From Sclerurus mexicanus (Eukaryota; Chordata; Aves; Passeriformes; Furnariidae): DNA of 64,000 nucleotides. Of the stretch, positions 9,901 to 22,200 are shown in pieces; within the stretch, counting starts at the first letter, position 1, and each line of letters opens with the position of its first letter. The stretch spans positions 1,651,368 through 1,715,367 of the forward strand of contig VWZF01005854.1 of NCBI GenBank assembly GCA_013396755.1, read 5' to 3'. The notes beneath the pieces were generated by a model. That model worked only from the letters and a program-made list of their open reading frames with translations. It searched no databases and was not told the origin of the DNA. Both the position numbers and the translations under genes were made by a program.

Positions 9901-12900
9901 GGGACAGAGTCACATATAGTGAAATGGCTTGTTTTGGAAGTGTTTTAATGCAGTCTGTTGCCTTCGGTGAACATACATGCCTGTATTGCAAAAACAGATA
10001 AGTCAGTGTTGTTGTTGGTGTTGTTTGTTTGGTAATAAAAATGGTTCAGGAAGGAAAAGTAGAAGAGAACGGTGCGTTTTGATGCTGTGTGCAAGTCTGA
10101 GGGATAAGCTGCTGTTCAGGAAATGTAATAAGAGCAACTGGAACTTTCAGGATGGCTTATTCCAGAAAAAAAAAGTATAATGAAATTAAGTTGTTACTGT
10201 TTTGTTTGTTTTTTTTTAAAAGTGTGTGTATGGTATCACTTTGTAAATAAACATTTAATGTATTTAGAAAATAAGATGTGCCTTCTGAGGCTATGTTGGG
10301 CTGAGTTTAGGCTTTCAAAAGCCACAAGCCAAAAAGCAGCTACGTTTGCCTAAAGACTTAACTTTCCTGAAAATTTAATTATATTTTTATTTATTGTGTT
10401 GTGACTGGATCTAATTTGGAGTTACCTTTTTAAATGCAACTATTGTCCGATGTAACACTTTAAACCCAGCGTTTTCTCCTTTGTTTCAGTTGCAGGGGAA
10501 TGGGATGAGAAGTGCAAATTGGAGTTGTGATACAGTTGCATTTTGCCTGTGTGTATTCTTATATATGTTTCTCACATGCATTTTTTTGATGTTTGCATGC
10601 TTTTCCCTGGTCTATCTTGCAGTGCATTATGGATTTTTTGCTTTACTTTTGGCAAGACTGGCGGTATCAAGGCTGGCAGGTGCCTTGGGTAACTGGTTCA
10701 TGTCAGGACAATCCTGGTGAAGGGCCTTCTTTTGGGGATTGAGCACTTTCACCTCTGTGCTTTGTCAAATCCCTCCCAAGTTTGTTAACCAAGTTAATGG
10801 TTTGCCTGAAATCATGCTTGTTCTATAGAGAAAGATAGAATTGTGGATGCATTGCATAGGTGTGTTCTTTATTGGATAGATGTATTATTTATTGGAGGGC
10901 TGTTTTGCTTTCATTTTGTGTAGCTTCTCTTTTTACTTAGAAGTCTCTAGAGGTGGATCAACAGCAGTGCAATGTTGGAAAGCATTTGGTGGGAAAAAAG
11001 TATATTGTAGTGTTGGACATGTGAAAACAGATCAATATCAGTATTACCTGCAAAAAGGGGAAAGGGAAGCTCATTTGTGTTTCTGCCAGTGTCTGTAGTG
11101 GTAGGGGAGTGTCCAGAAGATGAAGACAGACATACAGATGATTAAAAACTTCATATACCTCATGAATGCACGTTTAGCATCTTGAGAAATTGGACAGAAA
11201 ACTTGCATGGAACTCACAGTATTGTTCCCACCCCCCTCGCCCTCATTACAAATATAGTTGGGTAAAGTAAGCAATTCAAGAGTAAGACTGTTAAATTTTA
11301 AATGTTTTTTATCTTGTTTTTGTAATTTCAAGGTTTCCTCTCATCCCTCCATGATCTAATAAAATTAGTGTAGGTTAGTTTCATGTTCCCTGCAACTACT
11401 GTATATTTTTGTTGAATACAGCTCAAAGTGTGATTTTTATTTTTAGATAATTTTTCCTCCTTAAAATAGGTTCTGAGAACAGAAATTCTCTGTCAACAAT
11501 ACCAATTGCTTTGCTACCTCAATATTATGAAATTTATTGAGCTTCTAATACATTTATCAGATAGTTTCCATGGCATTAAAGAGTTGGTGTAGTGGCAACA
11601 AAAGAGCATTGCATAGTCGAAAGGGGAAAATATCTTTCCACTTGCTATTTGCTTTTGATCATTATAATATTTTCCTATAGCTGAGATTTTATCATAAGCT
11701 TTTCTTATGAGTCCTATCTATAGGTCAAATGCTGAGGTTCCTAAATAGTAAAAAATTCTAACAATTCTAAAAGACTCTTGACTGAGAACTGCAAGATGTG
11801 CACCTTCTTCAAATACAGTTCCTTTTGATTTTTTAAAAGACTCCCGTATCATAAAAAGTCCGGCTTTTTCAGACTTAGGGATGCCACCTAAAACTCTTCA
11901 TATGGGAAGTAGTTATGATTTGAGTTGTAGAAGAAGAAAGGTAGACCTTCTATTTTCTGTTGACTTCCATGGAGACTGCCTGCTTCTCTTTTCTGTGCTG
12001 CTCTCCACTTGGGAAATCTGGAATGTTTTAAGGATATCAGCAAAGTGTTAATAATATAACTAAGCTAAATGCTTTCTCCTAATACATAAACAGGAGTTTA
12101 GGGTCATAGTGGCCATGACTTCTCAAAATAAAATCCAGCTTTATCTACATAATTGGAAATAGATCTCAGGACTTCCAATTTATTGCATGGAAGAAACACT
12201 GGAACTTGGTTTATGCTGCACGTAATCAGTGTTGAATCTTGCATCAATCCTGGAACTGCTTCTAGGACTTCTGTGCCTGTTCTGGTTGATACAAATCTGG
12301 ACATAATGGGCCATCTCTCTGTAAGGTTTAGAAATAGGGCCACAATCCTAAAGGGAAGGACTTGGCCTGTTTAGTATTTTTTTATGAATATGTTCAAGAT
12401 TCTTGTCATATGTAATAAATTTCTTCACTTTCTCCTGTGCACTTAGCAGTCGGTTTTTGAATATACACTTAACTTTCTTTGTAACTTGTTAACATCTATT
12501 GGTTGTAGAATATTTTTTCCCAATAATCTTAAAGTTTTCTGGTTATTTCTAAAAAGTATTTGATGGTGTTTACAAAGGACCGTACCCTAACTACATTCTC
12601 TCTTCTTGAATTTGTTGTCACTTGTTACTGCCTCCTACTTTTGGAATGTAGTTTTGTAGGGTAACATTTGTCGAGGATGGGCATGTGTAGAAAAGATCAC
12701 AGTAAAAGCAATCCCCCCTTTCTTAACAGTGTATTAGTGAAACTGCAGCTGGGGGGGATTCTGTCAGCTTACCCCTGATCTAATGTTTCCAGTCAGTTCC
12801 CTGTACGTATTTCTGAGTCTCTCTAGGTCTGGCAATTTTCCTCTAACCATGGTGGTGGAGGTTTTTTTCGTTTGTTGGAGAAAGGTGGTTTTGTTTTGTT

Positions 12901-13124
12901 TGGTTTTTTGAAGCCTTCAGTGTAATTGTTTTACTTCTGGAATTTCTTAGTCTGGCTTCTGGAAGAGTTTAGTAATGATGATTCCCACCTCTTCCTTTTT
13001 TTTTTCTCCTTTTTAAGAATTTTTAAAGTCAAGTAACTTGCCATCACTGTGTAAAATGTGTTTCTGTACTCCTCACAACACTGAGTCAAAAATCTTGATA
13101 ATTTTCTGCAGAATGTTTAGACTT
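6996..13124 (+). other. PPP2R5E: PPP2R5E intron 2, first part
   Basis: The start of a 38.6 kb intron (6996-45567). It is AT-rich with a consensus donor GTAAGA. One short CR1 fragment (about 8418-8494) is listed separately. A TTG/GTT-rich patch lies at about 9998-10035. A strong acceptor-like site near 10488 has no matching donor. I see no RNA gene or pseudogene. Confidence 0.65.
8418..8494 (+). repeat. Short CR1 LINE 3'-end fragment, plus orientation
   Basis: The words ggttgtcctgtgcagggcca and ccttccaactcaggatattc, followed by tgtgactctt, are the terminal part of a CR1 3' UTR and its characteristic tail. Only the last 75-80 bases are recognisable; the sequence to the left (from about 8180) may include a more decayed continuation. 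Confidence 0.7.
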
Positions 13125-13264
13125 CATCACAGAATTACAGAGTTACAGAATGGCCTGGGCTGGAAGGGACCTTAAAGACCATCTAAAGTCCCAGCCCCCC
13201 CTGCCATGGGCAGGGCCACCTTCCTCTAGACCAGGTTACTCAAAGCCCCATCCAACCTGGCCAT
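13125..13264 (-). repeat. CR1 LINE 3'-end fragment, minus orientation
   Basis: On the + strand it reads cacagaattacagagttac, agaatggcctgggctggaag, gaccttaaagaccatctaa, then tgccatgggcagggccacct and gccccatccaacctggcc. This is the reverse complement of a CR1 3' terminus. About 140 bases remain, 5'-truncated. Confidence 0.88.
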
Positions 13265-16200
13265 CATCACCAGAAACTTTTGGTTTCAGTCTGTATTCGT
13301 ACAGTATGTCTTTATAATATGTTTCCCAGTAATATTTATTTTTCTAATAATACTACCATTTTCTTTTCTGTGCCCAAGTGTAGCCCTATGGATCTGTAAT
13401 AGAACCTTCTGTTTCTGTAATAAGTACCTCCTTTATATTCCTTTCCAAAAGTACCTTCAACAAATACAAGTTCTGGTTCAGCCATGCAATTATTTCTATA
13501 TAGTATACATGATTGTTGAAGTATAGTGCTGCCTTTATAATTGATTATGATATGGAGCTTTACTGTTGTGAAAGAACACATTTTCCATATCTTTGGAATT
13601 ATGTGTGTATTTCTAGAATCTGTGTATATTAAGTGTGTATAATATATATCTGTGTATATAAATGAGCTATAGATATATTTAATGTCTTACATAAAGTTTA
13701 GGGTTTGAGTTTATTTCATTTTCTGTTTTTAAAACGGGATATTACTTGTGTTCATTGGTAAAGCTTTATAGTAAGGCATCAGTCCTTTCACATTCATCCA
13801 CTGTAAGCTACTGCCTCCCTGGGAAAAGAGCACTTTCATTAATGCTTTCTGGGGAGTGGGAGGAGGACACACAACTATTTTTAGGTTCAGGGTAACTTCC
13901 TTTCACCTACAGCTTTTTCATTCAAGTTATTACTGTTTCTTTGGCTCAATCAGGCAAAAATTCCTAGCAGTAACAGAGGAGAGGATGTGGGGAGTTCAGT
14001 GAGTTTTGGTATTTATGGATCAGTGGTGGGACCACGTAATCTTGGGAACTGATTCACAAATGGCAGCAAATGGGTGCACACACACTAGAATCTCCTTTCA
14101 GCAGGGTTCGTCTTGGTTTAAAACCTTGCTGCTTGTGTCAGTGTTGGTTGCAGGTGCACTGACACGAGGATGTTTTCTGGTGGCAAAGCTTCTGTGAGAA
14201 GTTCTCAGGCACAGAGGTGCCTCTCATCTGCTGAGGGTTCTTTGGGGCCACAGCGTAAAACGTGTTGTTAAAAACATTCTGCCCCCTCCTAATTTTAGTG
14301 GGGTGCCTGATCCTGTGTCCTCTCAAACAGTTAATTCAGCAGATCTGAAATGGTGGGGGATATTTATGTAGGGTTGACAGCTTCTGTGTGTGTGGTTTTC
14401 TGCTTTAAATAAAAAAAAAAAAAGTCTGAGGATCTTTATCAAGTGTTTCAGAGGATAAGGCAGCTGTCCAGAGAATCAGTGTAAAATACTTCTGCACCCA
14501 TAGTTGTTGCACTTGATTAAAAAATTTGCATGTTTTGAACAAAGTCTTCAAGTTACAGGGGAATCAGTGTTGATCAGGAGTAATAATGATTCACAGTAAT
14601 GGAAGGCTTTTCACCAGTAGTTTTTTCTAATTTGTGCTGATGTGTGTATAACTTTGAAAATGTATCTATGCTTAGAGATTTGTTTAACAAAGTATTTTTG
14701 AATCTCCTGTATGAAGTTTATTTTTCAAGTCATAGGATGTCTATTATGAACTGTTTTATTAAATTTTATTGCTTGAAAACAAAGGATCTAATAGAAGAGT
14801 TTTATTTTAAAATGATAATATTTTAAAATACATTTTATAAAAAAGGTCTGTTATTTTGCATTTATGCCCTTTATTAATTTTTACCACTCTTTTTTCTTTC
14901 CAATATGTATGACAAATTTTTAACTGTGGTATTTTGCTTGTATGTGAAGTGCATGGACTTTCCCCATGGCATCTGCAAGACTCTGGGGCAGAGACAGAAA
15001 ACAGTGTAGGGGTTGCTCTACCTGGCTGAATTGGCTGAAGGTGAAAGAGTGAAAAGGATCCTTTCTGGGTAGCTTCCTAAAATAAAAATTGGAATGGCAG
15101 ATTGCTTTAAAGTCTGTTGTACATCATTGGACATCGGCAGCTCTTCTCTAACAGCAGCTTCTTGTGTTCCCTGAGCTGAAGAGCTTGTTCTAATGACTTA
15201 ATGTTGGACTTCAGAACTGCCCGAGTTATGAGATGTGGAGGCAAAGAGAGTGCTGTTCTGATTCTAAAAGTTTGTTTGTTTGTTTTAAATTTTTATGAAT
15301 TGAAAAAGATGTATTTGCTGCAAAACATGAATCACAGACTCAGCCATCCTTACTTGGTGGGTGTTTTGCAGAAGCTCAAGTAAACCATCAGTGGTATCTC
15401 CAGGATAATGAATAAATGCTGATAACTGTGTGCCCCTCCTGGTAAAATATCAGTTTAGGACTTGACCCCTAGTTGGAGATATGATTAAGTCCTCAGATAC
15501 AGCAATTTTTAGTCAGCAAAATCAGATATCATCATGAAGAATAAGGTTAAACTGAAATTGTATGTTGTCTGGAGAAGTACTTTACTGTCAGATTTTGATA
15601 AAACAATGAAATAAATGTAACTGGAGTGATTATCCATTTTATGGTCTTCATTGTGAGTGGTGGCTGGGCATAAATGTAGTTTGGATAATGGGGGAGATTT
15701 TCTTTAGGTATTTTTGATCATAAGCTTAGGAAGATCTGTCATTATAATTGTTGTTTTTAATGAATTTCTAACTCTTTGAGGAGCATCAGAAACATGTTTA
15801 GTGTCCTTAAGAAGTAACTGCAGTTTGTGTGATCTGTGGTTTTCTGTGGGATTCCTGGAGGATTTGCAGGAAGTCTGAGAGATACATTGTGTGTGATTTC
15901 TTACTTTTTCATCATGCCTGTCATACCTACCTAATCTGAGTTAGCTTTTTGTTGTTTGGTATTTCTGTGCTTCTTCACAGTGTCATGAGTTTAATATTGC
16001 CATGAGTTCCTTGGCTTCTTTTCTGTGTGTGCTTGTACCAAACTTGGATTTTCAAGTTTTACAATGTAGGTGGTAGCAAATTTGTTTGTTGTTGTTTTCA
16101 ATATGTTGTCACATGGATTATGTTGCAAATGAAGTCTACTCCAAGTTAAGTTTCTCATATTACATACTGATATTGTAGGTAGTCAGAAACTGAGGGAAGG

Positions 16201-19200
16201 ATAATTCCAGATTTTAGAAGAATTAAATATTCGTATTATTCTTTTATGTTGCTCAGTAGGGTGTACTGTGAATGCATAAACTTTCATTAGTGTTCTTGGC
16301 AAGTTTCGCTCACATGCTCTGCACTTTCACATTCCAACAGCAGGACAGAGATGTTATATGCAGTCTCTGTATAAATAAGGAAGTCTTATCCTGGTTTCAC
16401 ATAAAGTTAGCTGTCCCAAACTGTTTATAGAGAATATGTTTTTCGATCTGTGTGGAAACAAAGATGCAAAAGGTAGTGAATACAGCTGAGATAGTACTTG
16501 AATCGCTTTGGAGAACAAAACTTATTTGTTGAATATTGCCAGCGTTACCAAGGGAGAGTAAATTTGGCAGCTTGCTTCCTTTGGTGTTTTCAAATAACAT
16601 TTTTGGGATAGCTTGAAGCAGTTGAGGTGGCACTGTGGTACTCGTCATCTTGGTTCTCCTTCACTTTCCTTTATTCCACCCAGCCCATACTTCTCCTGTT
16701 TTCTTGCTTGTTCTTATCGCTGCCATCCTTACTCCCACTTCTGCTTCTTCCTGCAACCTCTGACGGAAACGATTACATATTTTTCCACAAGAGGGTGATA
16801 AAACTCACTCACGTGTGTATGAATGAGCACTCCAGGTGGAGGGGATTACAGAGGTTATGGGCCATCTTAATACAATAAAATTAGCTCTATTTATACAGAA
16901 AAAAAGCAGTCTGCTCATCTCGAGCTCCATCCATGTGTTACAGTGGTTGTTTGCACTTCTGGAGACAAGACTAGACCTGTCGGGATGGAGATCCACCCTG
17001 TGAGGAGCATGCCAGCTCCATCCTGCCTCTGTTGCAGTAATCAGACCTTGCTGCAAGACAGTCTTTCCTATTTGTTGTTCATTCAGTAATTTTCCTTGTC
17101 CTTTCTCCCCATGCACTCTACTGAGTATTTCTTGCTTTTCCCCTCCCTCTCCTGCTTACCAGGAAACAGAACCTCCTTCCCCACCAGTGCTGAGAAACTG
17201 CAGTGGTTGAAACGTCTTTAGAAAGTGCAGAAAGGATGGAAAGGCGAGGCAAAAAGAGAAAATAGCTACAGCTGTGATTTGGCTTTAATAGAGAATCTTA
17301 GTAAAAATATGAATCCATCTTTGGCAAAATTCAGACTTTAACAGGTACCTTACTGTGGCTTAGAGGCCGCTCCAGTTCCTATTTTTAGTACTAGACAGGT
17401 TGGTGGAAATAAGTAGTTAATAGTCCCTCTGAGAAGAGTAGCTCCAAAATTTTGTGTCTTAAGTGGTGGAGATTGTGGCTGGAGTTCTGGCTCCTTGCTT
17501 TGGCTCTTGGATAAGTGGTGTGGTGTGTTGGATGGCAAACATACAGGAGCAGACCCATTAGGTATGGGGGGGGTGGGATGCAGGGCTTTTTAGATGCACT
17601 TCGAGGAAAAATCAGCATATCAAGGTAGTTGTTAGCCTGTATTTTGGATGCCATAATCTCAAAAAAAGTGTGTGTTGCTGTGAACTGGTTTAGAATATCA
17701 TCTGGGCTGCCAGATTAAATCTCTATACTCACAAGTAAAAAGAGCTGCAGTGAGTCCTCTTGTATTAGAGAAATGAGCAAATGAGAGCTGTACTGAGGGT
17801 TAAGCATAAGCCAGGCAGTGAAAAGGCTCTGGAAAAATTCTAGACAATTCATTGCCATGAGTCAATGGGAGTCGTGGCAAGGAAGGAGAAAGGAACAAAG
17901 TACTTGAGGTTATGTTTACTCCATCCTCCCATTAACTGTGAAATTCCAGGTCACGGAGTGAAATTTCTCACTTGTCCTTAGTTTCAGGAAGAACAGACAA
18001 GTGTCCCAAATAATAAATAAAAAAATTCAATCTTTTTCTTGATAGACAACCACAGAGTGAATGATCTTGTCGGAATATCTGTTAATATTTTGTCTCTTTT
18101 TAACAGTAGGAAATTGCAGGAGGAATGTGTTGAAATTCCCAGGACAAGTCTGTTCCTTTTCCTGTACTTTCGGTGTCCTGTTTGTCCCTAAACTATCACA
18201 TCCACAATGTGCACAGTCAAGTTCAACAAACAGCATTTGGAGCATGTTGCTTCATGGGCAAGGAGGAACAAGTTTAAGCTTTGGTTCAGGTATCCCTAAA
18301 CCTCAAGTGGGACAGAATCTGCCAACTAACACACTTGAGGGGAACATTCCCACCCTCAAAACAGAAAAAGCAAACCTACAAAACCTAAATAATTTCTGTA
18401 TATGCTTCTGAGATGATTCTGAGAGTGTGAGGGAACTGGAGAGATTCTAATTCCCACTAGCAATGTAAAAGTATTAAGTTCTCGGGATATTCTAATGAAA
18501 GAATGGCATAAAAAAAGAAGTGGCTGGAAGCAGGTTTTGAAGTATCTGTAAGCAAGTTTCTCTTGCTTCCTGCTTGGTAAGGAAGTCATTCCTATTGGAG
18601 ACTCTTTCTCAGTCCAGAATTTCTCTGAGAGGAGCATTGCCATATCCTTCAGTATGGATTCTGAGGTGACCTCCTCCGACACGGGTGCAGTTTTGGTTGG
18701 TCTCCCCTTGTTTTGTACAGTTGTTGCCAAAGTGAACAGACATTGCACTACGGCAAAAATTCATTTGAGAGCCAGCATCTTCAAAGTGATTTCGCTCATG
18801 GTGAGAGGTGCCAAAACTTCATGGTCAATAAAAAGCAAATGGTTTGGAAAGGAGCATGTTTTCATATTTATTTGCTTTTGGAGAAGCGTTATACTTCTGG
18901 ATTAAAAAGCTCTGATATTTCAAATGTAACAGAAAAGCTCTACACCAACACATAATATACAATAAAAAAGAACAGTCTATTTTTCATTACAGTTGGTCTT
19001 TTAAGCCCATGTTTTTGTCCATGTAGTTTTAAATGTCCAGAGGAACGGGACCTGTCTCATGGCCAGAGCTGCAGCAAAGACAGTGGGCTAGAGCACCCAC
19101 CCACCTGTGTGTGCTTCTTTTTGGGAGAGGAGTCGTGGGTAAAAGAGGAGCAATTCAGCCTTCCCCCATTCCTAGAGCCAGTGGCAAGGCAGGCGCTGCC

Positions 19201-22200
19201 ACCCCCTCTTTGGAGCTCATGCTGCGTTTGTGGTTAATGCAGTTTGTCTGCATTGTTGTTTCCCAGGTTTCTTGGCCATATTGAATATCTATATTTGGGA
19301 TTATTTTTCCCAGCTGTATTAGCTGGTGTTTTTCCAAACTGAATATCACTTTATTTTCTGGCCATTTAAGGAATTTGCTTAGGTTCCTTTGTATTAGTTC
19401 TGACTTTACTGCTCCTCAAAGTTCTCTATTTAATATCCTCAGAAGATGTTATCTGTACGCTATTTTAATCATTAGATCATTAAGGAAGTTATTAATGTCT
19501 GGACTAAATTGATTCTTATATCTCACTGGCATTTCTTTCCAGTTGGATAATTTGAGATTTTTATCCTTTTATTTCTAGACTTTTTGGCAGCACTGTCTCT
19601 CAGCCTCTCCTATCCAAAAATACTGGAATCAGTTTTAAACAGGAAAGAGTGTAATTCGTGCTGAAATGGAGTAAACTTTGTAAATCCAATCACAATCAAA
19701 ATTGAAACTGTGTTATAATCATGGCATGTACAAATTCATATGGATTTCAATATGCTGTCTTTGTACTCTAATCTGTACAGTAGTCATTCTTAAATGATAA
19801 ATTATTAAGTAAATATTTTCCTAGTGGAATGTGCTTTCTATTTTTGTGTATCATCTTGAGAACAGAATGTGATTCCTTTCTGTAGGGTCAGCTATTTGAA
19901 ATACTTGCCTGTGTTGTTCTAACTGCATAATCTATAATCCTCAATATGTTTTTAATCCACTTTATCTCCTACAGAACTACATCTTTGGAATAGGGAAGAA
20001 TATAGAGTGATAGAATCTAAGGGTGTAAGGTTTGGGAAGATGAAATCATTTTCTGAGGTCAGTATTGATAGATTTTGGCAAATAACAGATAGAAGACATG
20101 ACTAGTTCAAAATAAACATTACTCGTATTTTCATGCCCATAGAATGAACAAATAATAAGTAACAAAGAGGTTTTCCAGTATTTCATATCTGGAAATAAGA
20201 TAAAATTAAAGAAGATTAAAATCTTAAAAATCTCCTCCAGCATTAAGGGAAAGGAATTGATTCATTTTCTGTTCATTCTTTAAGGTTGTTGGGTGAAGTG
20301 GCATTGAACTGAAAAATGTTTTCCTTTGTGTGCAAGAGTTAAGGCTGGAACCAGAGCGCACCTTTCTGAGCAGTGACCACTCGAGAGGGGGAGCGGTGCA
20401 TTAACCTGAAACAGATTTAGCCGTGGGTTCAAGCAGGGGATTGGGTGCACCCCCACACGGGAATGCTTGGAAGTCTGGACTTGAAGAGATGAGTGTCCTG
20501 GGACTGCTTAGTGTGGCTTTGACACTTGGGTGTGCTGGTTTTGGTAGGGATTGCACAAATTGCTGGTGTTCGATTGCTTCCTTAGAGTAGTGGAGGAGAA
20601 AAGCTTCTCAAACAAATTGCCTGTAGTCTGTGTGTACTAATGGGCAAAAAGTGACCCTTTCACAAAATCGCTGGTGCTGGTCGGGGTGTGTGGATTTTGA
20701 TGGACTCGATAAACTGCACATTTTAAAGTTCAGAGAATGAGAAAGGCCAGTCATCAACAACTGGCTACCAAAGTTTTAGGAGGTTGGTGTGTTTTGTTTT
20801 TTTTTAATTGACCACAGCCAAATTTTATATAAAACCACTATTTTTTTGTGTAAGTTTTAAGTAGAGTGTTTTTATTAGTACTGAAGTGTTAGATGCAAAT
20901 ACAGCTGTTTCCCCCCCAAGTGTTGTTTTTGTATGTTTTGGTAACTGACAGCAATTGAAGATCCTTAAATAAAACAAGCTATCGAAGGTCGCATTTCTGT
21001 GTTTATCAAATAAAGGTATTAGGTACCATTTGTTAGGTGATGATGGATTTCTCATTTCACCTAGTGACAAATAAATCTGGTTTTACAAGGTGTTTGTGAG
21101 GGGGGGTAGTGATCACGTTAAATGATGAACTTGTACAGCACAGTTTTTTGTTAATGAAGCCACACTGAGTGGCAGGCCTGGGTTCCAACATCACCAGTAC
21201 TTCTATTTTTTATTTTAAAGTAGTTTGTATTAAACACATATTTCATATTTTAGAAGTAAGATGATCAGCAATGTTAAGTAAATCTGGTGCATCAGTCCTA
21301 GTGTTTGTTTTTCGTACAAATGGAACATGCTTAACACTGAAAAAAATCCCATTCTTCTAATACTGAACAGAAGAAAAAGGCTAGTGTGGAATTTCAGTAT
21401 TCTGTGTTTGTAAAACTTAGGAGAATCCTGCGAGGAGATGTAAATTGCAGGGAAGCTTATTTACATGAGTAGAGATTTCCTAAAAGATACCGTGTAAAAC
21501 ATCATGGCCCTGTCTGCTACATGCCTTTAAAATTATTCCATCTGATCCGTTCTCTGGAAAGGATGGGAACTGGCTGACAGGGCAGGGAGTGCTTCTCAAC
21601 ACTGAAATGTCTTGTTTTGCCACCTGCGTGTGCCATTGTGAGAACAACCACGTGCCTGCGGGCAGGGAGGGCCCGCATTTTATTTTTTCTGGTGAGGAAA
21701 TAAGTGGAAAGTCACATTTTTTTCCTTTTAGACAACAAGAAGTTTTCTATCAGCTTCTCTGCTCAAGCTCATATTGTGCTTTCTGTGCTGCCATACCATT
21801 TTCAGTAAAAGAGCAGTTGCGTGGAGACAAAGAGGCTGCTGATTTAAGTCTCGGTAGAGAAGTCTGTTAGGCTTCAGCTGTGGGAGGACACTAAATGTAG
21901 CTAAGAGGTTGGCAGATGCTACCTGGACCAAAACGACTTGAAAATATTAAGCAGCTGTTTAGTAGGTTTGCCTTAAAAAATCGTTTAATGACTGGAAGAA
22001 TTGCTGGGACAAACATGGCAGGAGTTTTAGTTTAAAAACGTGCGTACGGTCTGGATGCGATTTGCTGTTCATGTTGAATGAAAAAAGCCAGAGTTAAGCT
22101 ACAAGTATTTTGCTAGTGTTGATGTGAGGGGAAAAGAAGTCCAACCCCAAGCCCTTTTTTCTCCTCCCACCTGTCTTATGATGTTTTTTGGTAAATTATG

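Noticed and set aside
10490..10720. Strong acceptor-like site near 10488 and a 79-codon open frame beside it
   Set aside because: There is no donor within reach in the PPP2R5E phase, that phase meets a stop after 13 codons, and the longer frame is in a different phase.
17640..17700. Possible old CR1/L3-like words (attttggatgccataatctc, then an A-run)
   Set aside because: Too short and too diverged to call without alignment to a consensus.
18356..18748. 130-codon open frame on the minus strand, and a 116-codon frame on the plus strand at 18061-18411
   Set aside because: No domain, no promoter or CpG support, no similarity I recognise, and overlapping opposite-strand frames. This length is expected by chance in 64 kb.
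20340..20480. tRNA-like B-box word (gtgggttcaagcag)
   Set aside because: No matching A-box, no cloverleaf arms and no terminator; a chance match.
21732..21804. Acceptor followed by 24 open codons in the PPP2R5E phase and a GTAAAA donor
   Set aside because: The 73-base length would shift the frame of exon 3, and the donor is mediocre.
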